A stretch of 64,000 nt of DNA from CAZHON01 sp964534565. Lineage in GTDB: Bacteria > Patescibacteriota > Gracilibacteria > Peribacterales > Peribacteraceae. Below the pieces are notes generated by a model. The model saw only the letters and a program-made list of their open reading frames with translations, did not search any database and was not told the DNA's origin. Shown in pieces: positions 16,444-23,419 of this stretch. Both the position numbers and the translations under genes were made by a program. The first letter of the stretch is position 1; each line of letters starts with the position of its first letter. The stretch covers positions 372,001 to 436,000 of the forward strand of contig CAZHON010000001.1 in NCBI GenBank assembly GCA_964534565.1, read 5' to 3'.

Positions 16444-16746
16444 TCAGAAGGAAAGATCGGAGATACTCGCTCGCTCTTTTTAGAAAGAGATGAACAAAAT
16501 TCCGAACATGCACAGGCCAATAAAGAAAGACAGCGGGGAACGCATTGGAACCGAAGCGTACTCTTGGGTACTTTTGTTGTTCAATAGAATCTATAAACGA
16601 TTGTCTTGCATAAGGGCTGAACTGTGAACAAATAAATGTAACAACTTTAATAATGACAACATCTAGTGTTGAAAGTGTGTCGTGCTACTACGTGTTGAGA
16701 TGGACGATCGTACAACTTTTTGGCTTCGTTTGTACTTCGCCGACAC
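16444..16746. other. 303-base gap with a possible micropeptide
   Basis: A+T-rich sequence between convergent transcription units. The only coding candidate is a 34-residue hydrophobic peptide on the minus strand (16480-16584). I see no further repeat or RNA gene. Confidence 0.5.
16480..16584 (-). CDS. Candidate small membrane peptide, 34 residues
   Basis: A TTG-started frame ends in one hydrophobic stretch (SPLSFFIGLCMFGILFISF) directly before a TAA stop, preceded by a short polar start (NNKSTQEYASVPMR). This is the shape of a single-pass small membrane protein. A TATAGA-like box is five bases upstream of the TTG. An internal ATG at 16545 would give 21 residues. There is no family evidence, so this is tentative. 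Confidence 0.3.
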   Translation of the reverse strand: MNNKSTQEYASVPMRSPLSFFIGLCMFGILFISF

Positions 16747-17064
16747 TTATTCATGCAATACATCACCGAGCTGCCACAAAAGTTGTTGATCATCATCGGG
16801 AGCTGCGCGATTGGGGATGAGCTTTCCGCATGCGACACACTGATGACGAATCATCCAGCCACCCTTCTTCGCATCGAAGTCGACGCCGATGGGTTCCATC
16901 AATCCCTGACACACCGACGCACGGTCACCGGGTCCCTGTGCATCGACGTGCTTGGACCACAGACATTCGGGACAGTGATTGCGATAAGTGCCTTTGCCCA
17001 ATGGCAAAACCTCCACTCCGCAATGGCCACAGACAAACGATTCTTCACGTGCAATGAAAGGCAT
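16747..17064 (-). CDS. RNHCP-domain zinc-binding protein
   Basis: 105 residues. The name-giving RNHCP motif is present (TYRNHCPECLWSKHVD) after a CxxC pair (FVCGHCG), and a second pair, HQCVACGK, follows near residue 75; four cysteine-based ligand pairs predict zinc ribbons. The internal DRASVCQGLMEPIGVDF is typical of the family. Its function is not established; members are small cytoplasmic proteins. It begins five bases after the stop of the 76-residue gene at 17070 and runs the same way as ychF, so a ychF-unknown-RNHCP unit is likely. Confidence 0.88.
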   Translation of the reverse strand: MPFIAREESFVCGHCGVEVLPLGKGTYRNHCPECLWSKHVDAQGPGDRASVCQGLMEPIGVDFDAKKGGWMIRHQCVACGKLIPNRAAPDDDQQLLWQLGDVLHE

Positions 17065-17069
17065 AGAGA

Positions 17070-17300
17070 TCAGGTGAGTTCGCTGTAACGCGATAGTATT
17101 TCTGCAATCAGTCTGTCTCTTCGCGTCGTGATATCCTTATCATCAAATAGTTTATGCAAAATATAGTGTTTCCATCGCTGTTCTTTTGAGTGATTCACTT
17201 CTGGTTTTTCATACTGAGGATCCCACAACTCTTCTGCGCGTCGAATGCAGTCGATTTCTTGATCAGTTTCCTCCTCGTGTGATTTGATCTGATTAATCAC
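17070..17300 (-). CDS. Hypothetical protein, 76 residues
   Basis: Not recognised. A short, highly charged, probably helical protein (EEETDQEIDCIRRAEELW; RRDRLIAEILSRYSELT) starting at GTG. It sits between ychF (22 bases upstream) and the RNHCP gene (five bases downstream), all on the minus strand. Tight spacing is the main support that it is a gene. Confidence 0.5.
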   Translation of the reverse strand: MINQIKSHEEETDQEIDCIRRAEELWDPQYEKPEVNHSKEQRWKHYILHKLFDDKDITTRRDRLIAEILSRYSELT

Positions 17301-17322
17301 AAATTTTCATGAAGAAGAGAGG

Positions 17323-18417
17323 CTATACGTTGAATCGGAAGTGCATCACGTCGCCGTCCTTCACCAAGTATTCTTTTCCTTCCACGCGCAGCTTGCCGCT
17401 TTCACGCGCCTTTGCTTCTCCGCCGCACGCGATGTAATCCTCGAATGCAATGGTTTCAGCGCGAATGAATCCCTTCTCAAAGTCTGTGTGAATCACGCCC
17501 GCTGCCTGTGGGGCTGTCCAGCCGTTGTGAATCGTCCAGGCGCGTACTTCCTGTTCGCCGGCTGTGAAGTAGGTGCTGTAGCCAAGCAACGTGTACGCAG
17601 AGCGAATGAGTCGATCGAGACCGGAGGATGTGACTCCAAGATCTGCAAGGAACTGCGCAGCGTCTGCCGGTGGAAGTTCCTGCAATTCTTCTTCAATCTT
17701 TGCACAGATCACCACGACCTGAGCTGTTGCAGGAAGTCCGAGTTTTTCACCTGCTTGCTCCGGACTCACAGTAGAGAGCTGTTCTTCAGACACGTTCGCT
17801 GCGTACAGGAGCGGCTTACTTGTGAGCAGTGTGAGTTCTTTCACAATCGGTGCCTGGTCCTCACTCAACTTCGTTTCACGCGCCATCTTTCCTTCTTTGA
17901 GCGTTGCGATGATCGCTTCGCAGACGGGGATTTCGAGCTGTTTTGCCTTGTCTCCTGCAGCTGCAGGCTTGCGAATGCGCTCCAATCTTTTTTCAAGCAC
18001 CTGAAGATCAGCAAGTTGTAATTCTGTTTCAATGATCTCGCGGTCGCGACGTGGCTCCACCGATCCTTCGACGTGAATCACATCTCCTTCTGGGAACACA
18101 CGCACGACATGACAGATTGCATCACACTCTCGAATCGCAGCGAGGAATTGGTTCCCCAGTCCTTCACCGGTACTTGCTCCTTTCACCAGTCCTGCGATAT
18201 CGACGAATTCAATTGCTGCAGGAATAATTTTCTTGGGGTTCACGAGTGCAGCGAGTTGCTGCAAACGTGTATCGGGTACTTCCACAATACCGACGTTCGG
18301 TTCGATGGTGCAGAAAGGATAGTTCGCCGCCTGGGCACCGTGTGTGCGGGTGAGGGCATTGAAGAGCGTGGATTTACCCACGTTTGGGAGGCCGACGATA
18401 CCGATTTTTAGCGCCAT
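17323..18417 (-). CDS. ychF: Redox-regulated ATPase YchF (OBG family)
   Basis: 364 residues, the usual length. G motifs: GLPNVGKST (G1, residues 8-16), DIAGLV (G3, about 70), and the ATP-favouring NVSEE in place of NKxD (about 205). The C-terminal TGS domain ends with FEKGFIRAETIAFEDYI and MHFRFNV. YchF binds ATP and the 50S/70S ribosome. The start MALKIGIVG is chosen because the longer frame adds 30 unrelated residues and a TATGAT box lies nine bases before this ATG (ATCATA at 18427-18432 on the plus strand). It is divergent from the sortase gene. Confidence 0.97.
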   Translation of the reverse strand: MALKIGIVGLPNVGKSTLFNALTRTHGAQAANYPFCTIEPNVGIVEVPDTRLQQLAALVNPKKIIPAAIEFVDIAGLVKGASTGEGLGNQFLAAIRECDAICHVVRVFPEGDVIHVEGSVEPRRDREIIETELQLADLQVLEKRLERIRKPAAAGDKAKQLEIPVCEAIIATLKEGKMARETKLSEDQAPIVKELTLLTSKPLLYAANVSEEQLSTVSPEQAGEKLGLPATAQVVVICAKIEEELQELPPADAAQFLADLGVTSSGLDRLIRSAYTLLGYSTYFTAGEQEVRAWTIHNGWTAPQAAGVIHTDFEKGFIRAETIAFEDYIACGGEAKARESGKLRVEGKEYLVKDGDVMHFRFNV

Positions 18418-18468
18418 AAGGCCAAGATCATAGCCTTTCATAGCCCCAGTTGCACCCTCGGAAAATGT

Positions 18469-18494
18469 TTGACAAAAAAGCATAAATGTATTAT
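18469..18494 (+). promoter_or_regulatory. Promoter for the SLH-sortase gene
   Basis: TTGACA at 18469-18474 and TATTAT at 18489-18494 with a short 14-base spacer. The box overlaps the first possible ATG (18486), which argues for the ATG at 18510 as the real start. Confidence 0.5.
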
Positions 18495-18509
18495 CTTCCT
18501 TATCCACTC

Positions 18510-19892
18510 ATGCGCACCCTCCCAAACCTCATTATTGGCGCAATGCTAGCGGTTTGCGTGATTCCAGCGATTGCCGCAACGACAACAACTCCGCCCCCAA
18601 TTGTCAGCCGTGCAGAGGCCGTGAAGACCATTGTCGAAGGAAACTCTCTCTTGAAACAGCGAATGGAGTTTTATCGTGGTCACATGCCAAAGCTCCCGTT
18701 GTTCAGTGACGTGCCTCAACTCTCCGGTCTTTCCCCGTACCTTGAAGCAGCATTTGAACAAGGAGTGATTACCGGAAACGACGATCGTATCTTCCGCCCG
18801 ACGGAAGCCATTCGCCCTGAAGAGGAAATAACATTGCTCGCTCGCGCTCTCGCTCTTGGAAACGAAGATGCTGCTCGCGGTGTTGCCCAAGGTCCGTCTG
18901 CAGGTGAGGAGTGGTATGCACAGAGTTTGCGCATTGTGCAGGCACAAGGAATTCCCGTTCCAGCCACGACAGCCTTTGGTCATCCGCTCGCTCGTGCGTC
19001 GTTCAACGAAATGAATCAGAAGGCGATTGCACTGATGAAGGTGAATCAACCGGTGCAGGTCGCAAGCTCTGCGTTGCCGACAACTCCTGTGCAGCCACAG
19101 CCGACTGTTTCCGCACCGAATGTTCCACAATTCTTGCCCATTAAGAAAATTCAGCCACTCACAGCGCCTACCACAGGACAGACCATCAACTCTCCCGGAA
19201 CCTCTATTGTCGCGAATGCAGGAGGAACGGATATCACTGGAGCGAGTGCAAACGTCAATGCAGGTCAGGGAACACTCTCACCTTCTATGGGAGGAACAGT
19301 TCAAGTTGCTCAAGCGCAAGGTGTAGAGATTAGTGCAGGCAACGGAGGAGGTGCATCGATCTCCGCTGGAGGTGGTGGTTCGACTTTCACCGACGTTCTC
19401 AGTAATCCGCAGGGGATTGGAGGCGAGATCAATGCGGGTGGTGGTGACGTGGGAGCGACGGGATCTGCCACATCCTTCACGATCAACATTCCAAGCCTTG
19501 GAATCGGTCCCCTCTATGTCAGCAACCCCGAAGATCCATTCACACATGACGGATTGCTCCAGCCTCTGAAGAACGGTGTTGGCCACTTGTTTGGAAACCC
19601 AGGTGGAGGTGGAAAGATTCTGGTGTACGGTCACTCCAGCTCCTACCCATGGGATCTCTCGCCTTATACGAAAATCTTCCGCCAGATCAACAAGGCGAAC
19701 ATCGGCGATACCGTCTCCATCGATTACATGGGCCAGACGTACAACTACCGTGTCAGCTTCAAGGAGACCGTTCCTGCCAATGACATGACGGCGTATCAGG
19801 ATTCCGGTTCCGGTGAGGACTTGATCCTCTACACCTGTTGGCCACCAGATAGCATCACGCAGCGCTACTTGGTGCATGCGACGCCGATTTAA
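18510..19892 (+). CDS. Secreted SLH-domain protein with C-terminal sortase domain
   Basis: 460 residues. An N-terminal signal peptide (LPNLIIGAMLAVCVIPAIAA) is followed by an S-layer-homology-like region (LPLFSDVPQLSGLSPYLEAA ... GNDDRIFRPTEAIRPEEEIT, about 50-110). A long Gly/Ala/Ser/Thr-rich linker (about 180-310) leads to a sortase domain from about 320. The catalytic triad is visible: His in VYGHSSS, Cys in LYTCWPPDS and Arg four residues later (TQRYLV). Sortases are transpeptidases that cleave a sorting signal and attach proteins to the envelope. An SLH region and a sortase in one chain is unusual; the linker suggests the catalytic domain is displayed away from its wall anchor. Confidence 0.85.
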   Translation: MRTLPNLIIGAMLAVCVIPAIAATTTTPPPIVSRAEAVKTIVEGNSLLKQRMEFYRGHMPKLPLFSDVPQLSGLSPYLEAAFEQGVITGNDDRIFRPTEAIRPEEEITLLARALALGNEDAARGVAQGPSAGEEWYAQSLRIVQAQGIPVPATTAFGHPLARASFNEMNQKAIALMKVNQPVQVASSALPTTPVQPQPTVSAPNVPQFLPIKKIQPLTAPTTGQTINSPGTSIVANAGGTDITGASANVNAGQGTLSPSMGGTVQVAQAQGVEISAGNGGGASISAGGGGSTFTDVLSNPQGIGGEINAGGGDVGATGSATSFTINIPSLGIGPLYVSNPEDPFTHDGLLQPLKNGVGHLFGNPGGGGKILVYGHSSSYPWDLSPYTKIFRQINKANIGDTVSIDYMGQTYNYRVSFKETVPANDMTAYQDSGSGEDLILYTCWPPDSITQRYLVHATPI

Positions 19893-19966
19893 ATCATTCA
19901 GTGTCATGCACAGTGGAGCATGTTCCGTGGGCACACAGAACAAGGTGTGTGTGTTTTTGATGTGGT

Positions 19967-20005
19967 ATTCCCTCTCCCCTTGGGAGAGGGCTAGGGAGAG
20001 GGAAT
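19967..20005 (-). repeat. Left inverted repeat of the DUF559 unit
   Basis: A 39-base near-palindrome with perfectly complementary 12-base ends (ATTCCCTCTCCC and GGGAGAGGGAAT). Its reverse complement resembles the repeat at 20380-20414 across most of its length, so the two bracket the nuclease gene in inverted orientation. Confidence 0.75.
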
Positions 20006-20027
20006 GAAAAACGAATAGATTGTTAGA

Positions 20028-20420
20028 ATGTTCACGAAACTATTACCTTCTAGCTCTTCTTTAATGCTTACCCGTGCGAGGTCGCTACGTGTACGTCAGG
20101 TATTTGTTGAGAGGAGACTTTGGCAACAACTGAGAGCAAAGCGATTTCATGGAATAAAATTCCGCAGACAAGTTCCGATTGGGCCATATATTGTAGATTT
20201 TCTCCAAGTAGATTCGAAGTTAGTCATTGAACTCGATGGTAGCTCCCACTGGCAAGTCGGTGCCCAAGAATATGATGCAATTCGAGATGACTATTTACGA
20301 TGCAAAGGGTTTCGGGTTATCAGATTCCAAAATCATGAAGTGATCTTTTCTTTTGAAAATGTACTCAGTCGCATAAAAGCCCTCTCCCTGACCCTCCCCC
20401 ACAAGGGGAGGGAAGACTGA
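20028..20420 (+). CDS. DUF559 (Vsr-like) endonuclease-fold protein
   Basis: 130 residues; an internal ATG at 20064 gives 118 and may be the real start. It matches the DUF559 family, a PD-(D/E)xK fold related to very-short-patch repair nucleases: ARSLRVRQVFVERRLWQQLR, FHGIKFRRQVPIGPYIVDFL, KLVIELDGSSHW (the acidic residues of IVDF and IELDG are the expected metal ligands), and GFRVIRFQNHEV. The last residues (LSLTLPHKGRED) are encoded by the flanking repeat. Members are often found alone between such repeats. Function is unproven; nicking at or near the repeat is a speculation. Confidence 0.85.
   Translation: MFTKLLPSSSSLMLTRARSLRVRQVFVERRLWQQLRAKRFHGIKFRRQVPIGPYIVDFLQVDSKLVIELDGSSHWQVGAQEYDAIRDDYLRCKGFRVIRFQNHEVIFSFENVLSRIKALSLTLPHKGRED
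20380..20414 (+). repeat. Right inverted repeat of the DUF559 unit
   Basis: CCCTCTCCCTGACCCTCCCC followed by CACAAGGGGAGGGA. It is the inverted counterpart of 19967-20005 and includes the coding sequence for the C-terminus of the nuclease. Confidence 0.7.
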
Positions 20421-20437
20421 AAGAGTCTTCCTTTTTT
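20411..20437. terminator. Rho-independent terminator
   Basis: GGAAGACT, five-base loop, AGTCTTCC, then six T: a strong eight-pair hairpin overlapping the stop codon of the DUF559 gene and reaching the end of the convergent ATPase gene. Confidence 0.85.
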
Positions 20438-22913
20438 ATGCACCAATTCTCCTTAAGATTTCCCTGTTCACGAAGTCCTTCGCACGACCGTACTTCAATC
20501 GCGAGAGCTGCTTGTAGGCTTCTGCAGCTTGATCATCCTTTGCGTAGGATTTGTCGAGCCATGGGCGAGGAACTTCAATCGTGAATGGTCGGCTTGGCTG
20601 ACCGTCGATACAGAGTTTCATCGCACCCTTGAAGGCATCCATGTTCACAAGATCCTGCTCGCTGAAGGTTGGAGCCATTTCTTTGCCACCGACTTCCGCA
20701 TCCTGAGGACCGATCTTATAGAACATCATGGAACCGACGTTTCCGAAGATTGCACCCTTCAAACTCACAGCACCTGCAAGCTTGCTGTCCTTCTCCAGCT
20801 GATCGATATACTGGTGAGCGAGCACGAGTCCCAGGCGGTACTTACGCGCTTCGGACAAAATGGATTCAATGGAAGGCGTCACGAAGTTCTGGAATTCATC
20901 GATGTAGAGGAAGAAGTCTTTGCGTTCTCCAGCCGCTTGGCGCTGACGACGCATCGCTGCGACCTGAATCTTGTTCACCATGATCATACCAAGCAGGGTC
21001 GAGTTGATGTCTCCGATGAGACCCTTCGACAGGTTCATGAGGATGATCTTGTTGCTGTTCATACACTCGCCGATGTCGAAGCTGCTCTTCGTTTGACCGA
21101 CGATGTTGCGGATCAAGGTGTTGGTTACGAACTGTCCGAACTTCGCTGCGAAGTAGGGGATCATTTCCTGCTTTTCGCGCTGACCTGTCTTGGCCATCTG
21201 GTTTTCCCAGAAGCTGCGAACGATCGGGTTCTTCACCTTGGCAACCTTGTACTTCTGCCATTCGTCATCGGTGAACAGACGGACCATGTCCGTGATGGCG
21301 CCTCCTTCCTCCTGGTCTTCCATGAGCGTAAGACAACCGTTGCGGAAGTAGTCCTGAATGCGTGGTCCGAAGATTTCTTCACCGAACATTTTCACCATCA
21401 TGTTCATAGCATCGAGAGCGATGAGGTCACGTTCTTCCTCCGTTTTTCCTTCCAACATGTTGAGTCCAAGCGGACGCTCCGTATCGGCAGGGTTGAAGTA
21501 GATCACATCATCGGCACGTTCGCGTGGAATGTACGGGATGAGATCTTCAATCAATGATCCGTGTGGATCGACGATGCACATGCCTTTTCCGTTGTGAAAG
21601 TCCTGACGAGCCATCAGTTGCAGAATCGAGGACTTACCCGTTCCCGTTTGTCCGATGATATAGAAGTGACGGAAGCGGTCATCCGGCTTCATGTAGACCG
21701 GCTTCTTTTCGCCACGATAACTGTTGTATCCAAGGAAGAGTCCTTCCTCTGGAACGTTCTTTGGAGCGGGAGCAATTTTGAAGTTCTGCCACTTGATCAT
21801 TTCCGCCTTGTTGTAGCGTGTATGAGGAAGATGGAAGAAGCTTGCGAGTTCACCGGTACCGAGGAGCAAGCTGTGTCCCTGCAACTTCGTCAGAAGACTC
21901 ATGCGGGGGAGGCGCTGAATGAATTGGCGGATCGTGGCTTTTCGGTTTTCCAACTTTGGTTTCTTGAAATGATTTCCACGAACATCGTTGTACTGTCCAA
22001 AACTTGCAAGCACCGTATCCAAAATCATTTGTGAGCGAGCACTGTTCGTTCCCGAGGCGATCACGCGAATGACGGCGTTGAATCCCGGGTTGCCCGCTTT
22101 TTCATCGACGGCCTTGCTGTACTCCTCCACCATCTGCGACACGCGATCATGTCCGCCTCCATCTTTATGATCAGTGAGATCACTTGGAGAAGACAGAAGA
22201 GAGAACAATGCTTGCAGCCAGGAAAGGGGATTGAACAACGAGGCGCTGTGGTGTTTCTTTGCGGGGTTCAAAAGATCGGCTGCCTCCTTCTGCAGTTTCG
22301 TCTGCCAACCCGGTTTTGCTGGACTGAGAATGTACTGAATTGCGGCACCTTCGTCTTTATTGAGCTTGGAGAACGCGTTTGTTACTCCATTGAGCGGATC
22401 GCTCTTCAATTGCTGGTAGGTGCGGAAGACGGACGTGAAGGGCTTGTGCGCGACAATCGTCTGCGCAGTCACAACGGAGTGCGGTGTGAAGATGTTGTAA
22501 TCTTCCACTTCATCCATCACCAGTTCCGGGTAGAACGATGTGAATTGTTTTTCGACCAAGTGTGCAATGGAGCGAGGGCACACGACGAAGAAGAGAATCT
22601 CGCCGGCAAGTGCCGCGTACTCTACGGAGAAGAACGGTTGTCCGTGGAAGACGCCGCTCATGTGTTCGTCGTAGATGCTGTGGAGGGACGCGAACAAGTG
22701 ATCCATCACACCGATCACTTCTTTGAAATCTTTTCCGAACTGATCACTCTCCACTTCTTTCTCTTCACGCGACTCTTTCTTCTGAACGAGGATCTGTAAG
22801 AATACCAAATCCTCCGTGCGATGACGTTCGGCACTGCGTCGTGACCAGAGAACGTACAGTCCCGCGAGACCGACGGTCAGACAGAGCCAAAGGAAGATCG
22901 AAACGAGAGGCAT
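20436..22913 (-). CDS. TraG/VirD4-like type IV secretion ATPase (paralogue 1)
   Basis: 825 residues. The N-terminal membrane segment (MPLVSIFLWLCLTVGLAGLY) is followed by a roughly 400-residue soluble region. Walker A is GQTGTGKSS (about 425-433), Walker B YIDEFQNFVTPS (about 668), and the TraM-recognition-type segment is ESILSEARKYRLGLVLAHQY. Such ATPases couple substrates to type IV secretion or conjugation machines, or extract DNA (HerA/FtsK superfamily). It is a paralogue of the gene at 53622, with near-identical wording around both Walker motifs. The start at 22913 is preferred because the upstream ATG (22937) overlaps a TACAAT -10 box. No relaxase is in the window. Confidence 0.85.
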   Translation of the reverse strand: MPLVSIFLWLCLTVGLAGLYVLWSRRSAERHRTEDLVFLQILVQKKESREEKEVESDQFGKDFKEVIGVMDHLFASLHSIYDEHMSGVFHGQPFFSVEYAALAGEILFFVVCPRSIAHLVEKQFTSFYPELVMDEVEDYNIFTPHSVVTAQTIVAHKPFTSVFRTYQQLKSDPLNGVTNAFSKLNKDEGAAIQYILSPAKPGWQTKLQKEAADLLNPAKKHHSASLFNPLSWLQALFSLLSSPSDLTDHKDGGGHDRVSQMVEEYSKAVDEKAGNPGFNAVIRVIASGTNSARSQMILDTVLASFGQYNDVRGNHFKKPKLENRKATIRQFIQRLPRMSLLTKLQGHSLLLGTGELASFFHLPHTRYNKAEMIKWQNFKIAPAPKNVPEEGLFLGYNSYRGEKKPVYMKPDDRFRHFYIIGQTGTGKSSILQLMARQDFHNGKGMCIVDPHGSLIEDLIPYIPRERADDVIYFNPADTERPLGLNMLEGKTEEERDLIALDAMNMMVKMFGEEIFGPRIQDYFRNGCLTLMEDQEEGGAITDMVRLFTDDEWQKYKVAKVKNPIVRSFWENQMAKTGQREKQEMIPYFAAKFGQFVTNTLIRNIVGQTKSSFDIGECMNSNKIILMNLSKGLIGDINSTLLGMIMVNKIQVAAMRRQRQAAGERKDFFLYIDEFQNFVTPSIESILSEARKYRLGLVLAHQYIDQLEKDSKLAGAVSLKGAIFGNVGSMMFYKIGPQDAEVGGKEMAPTFSEQDLVNMDAFKGAMKLCIDGQPSRPFTIEVPRPWLDKSYAKDDQAAEAYKQLSRLKYGRAKDFVNREILRRIGA

Positions 22914-22953
22914 GATGAAATCGTACCATTGTACCACGAAAAACGCTCATCCC

Positions 22954-23331
22954 CTAGCCCCCGTGGCGAATTTTTATCAGACGCTCCACCATCTCCAAAA
23001 GCGACTTGATGGTCATATCTTTCTTCACGAAGTAATCGTCAGCTCCCAACTCCTGTGCTTTTCGCTTGTTTTCACTGTCATCGAAGTTGCTGAGCATGAT
23101 CACAGGGAACGGACGCTCCTTCGTCAAACTGGACAATACCTGCAGTCCGTCGACGATCGGCATATGGATATCCAAAATAAGCACATCGGGTGCTTGCTGG
23201 GCCAATTGATTGAGCGCTTCTTGCCCATTCTCTGCGGTGCGGATGTCGTAACCGGAGAGCGTAAACTTCTTCACGTAGAGATTTCTGAGAACAGAATCGT
23301 CTTCTGCAATGAGGATTGTTCCTTTTGCCAT
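22954..23331 (-). CDS. Stand-alone response regulator receiver (CheY-like)
   Basis: 125 residues, a receiver domain only. Conserved residues are the acidic pair in ILIAEDDSVL, the phospho-acceptor Asp in DVLILDIHMPIVDG (about 53), the Ser of PVIMLSNFDD at the Thr/Ser position, and the Lys in DDYFVKKDMT. With no output domain it must act through protein contacts. Start 23331 is preferred because TACAAT (ATTGTA at 23338-23343 on the plus strand) lies six bases before this ATG and overlaps the longer reading frame. It lies downstream of nothing co-oriented; the ATPase gene behind it, 17 bases from its stop, is on the same strand and upstream of it is the divergent cysteine-repeat gene, so RR-then-ATPase co-transcription is possible. 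Confidence 0.93.
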   Translation of the reverse strand: MAKGTILIAEDDSVLRNLYVKKFTLSGYDIRTAENGQEALNQLAQQAPDVLILDIHMPIVDGLQVLSSLTKERPFPVIMLSNFDDSENKRKAQELGADDYFVKKDMTIKSLLEMVERLIKIRHGG

Positions 23332-23419
23332 GGCAACATTGTAGCACATTTTGTCCCCTTCTGGAATGGGCTGGATTGGGACTGGCGCACGGACACGAAA
23401 AAGTGTATACTGTAAAGAT

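Noticed and set aside
23351..23419. N-terminal extension of the cysteine-repeat protein from ATG 23351
   Set aside because: It would overlap the promoter and start region of the divergent receiver gene and put charged residues before the signal peptide. The TATACT box at 23406 supports a later start.
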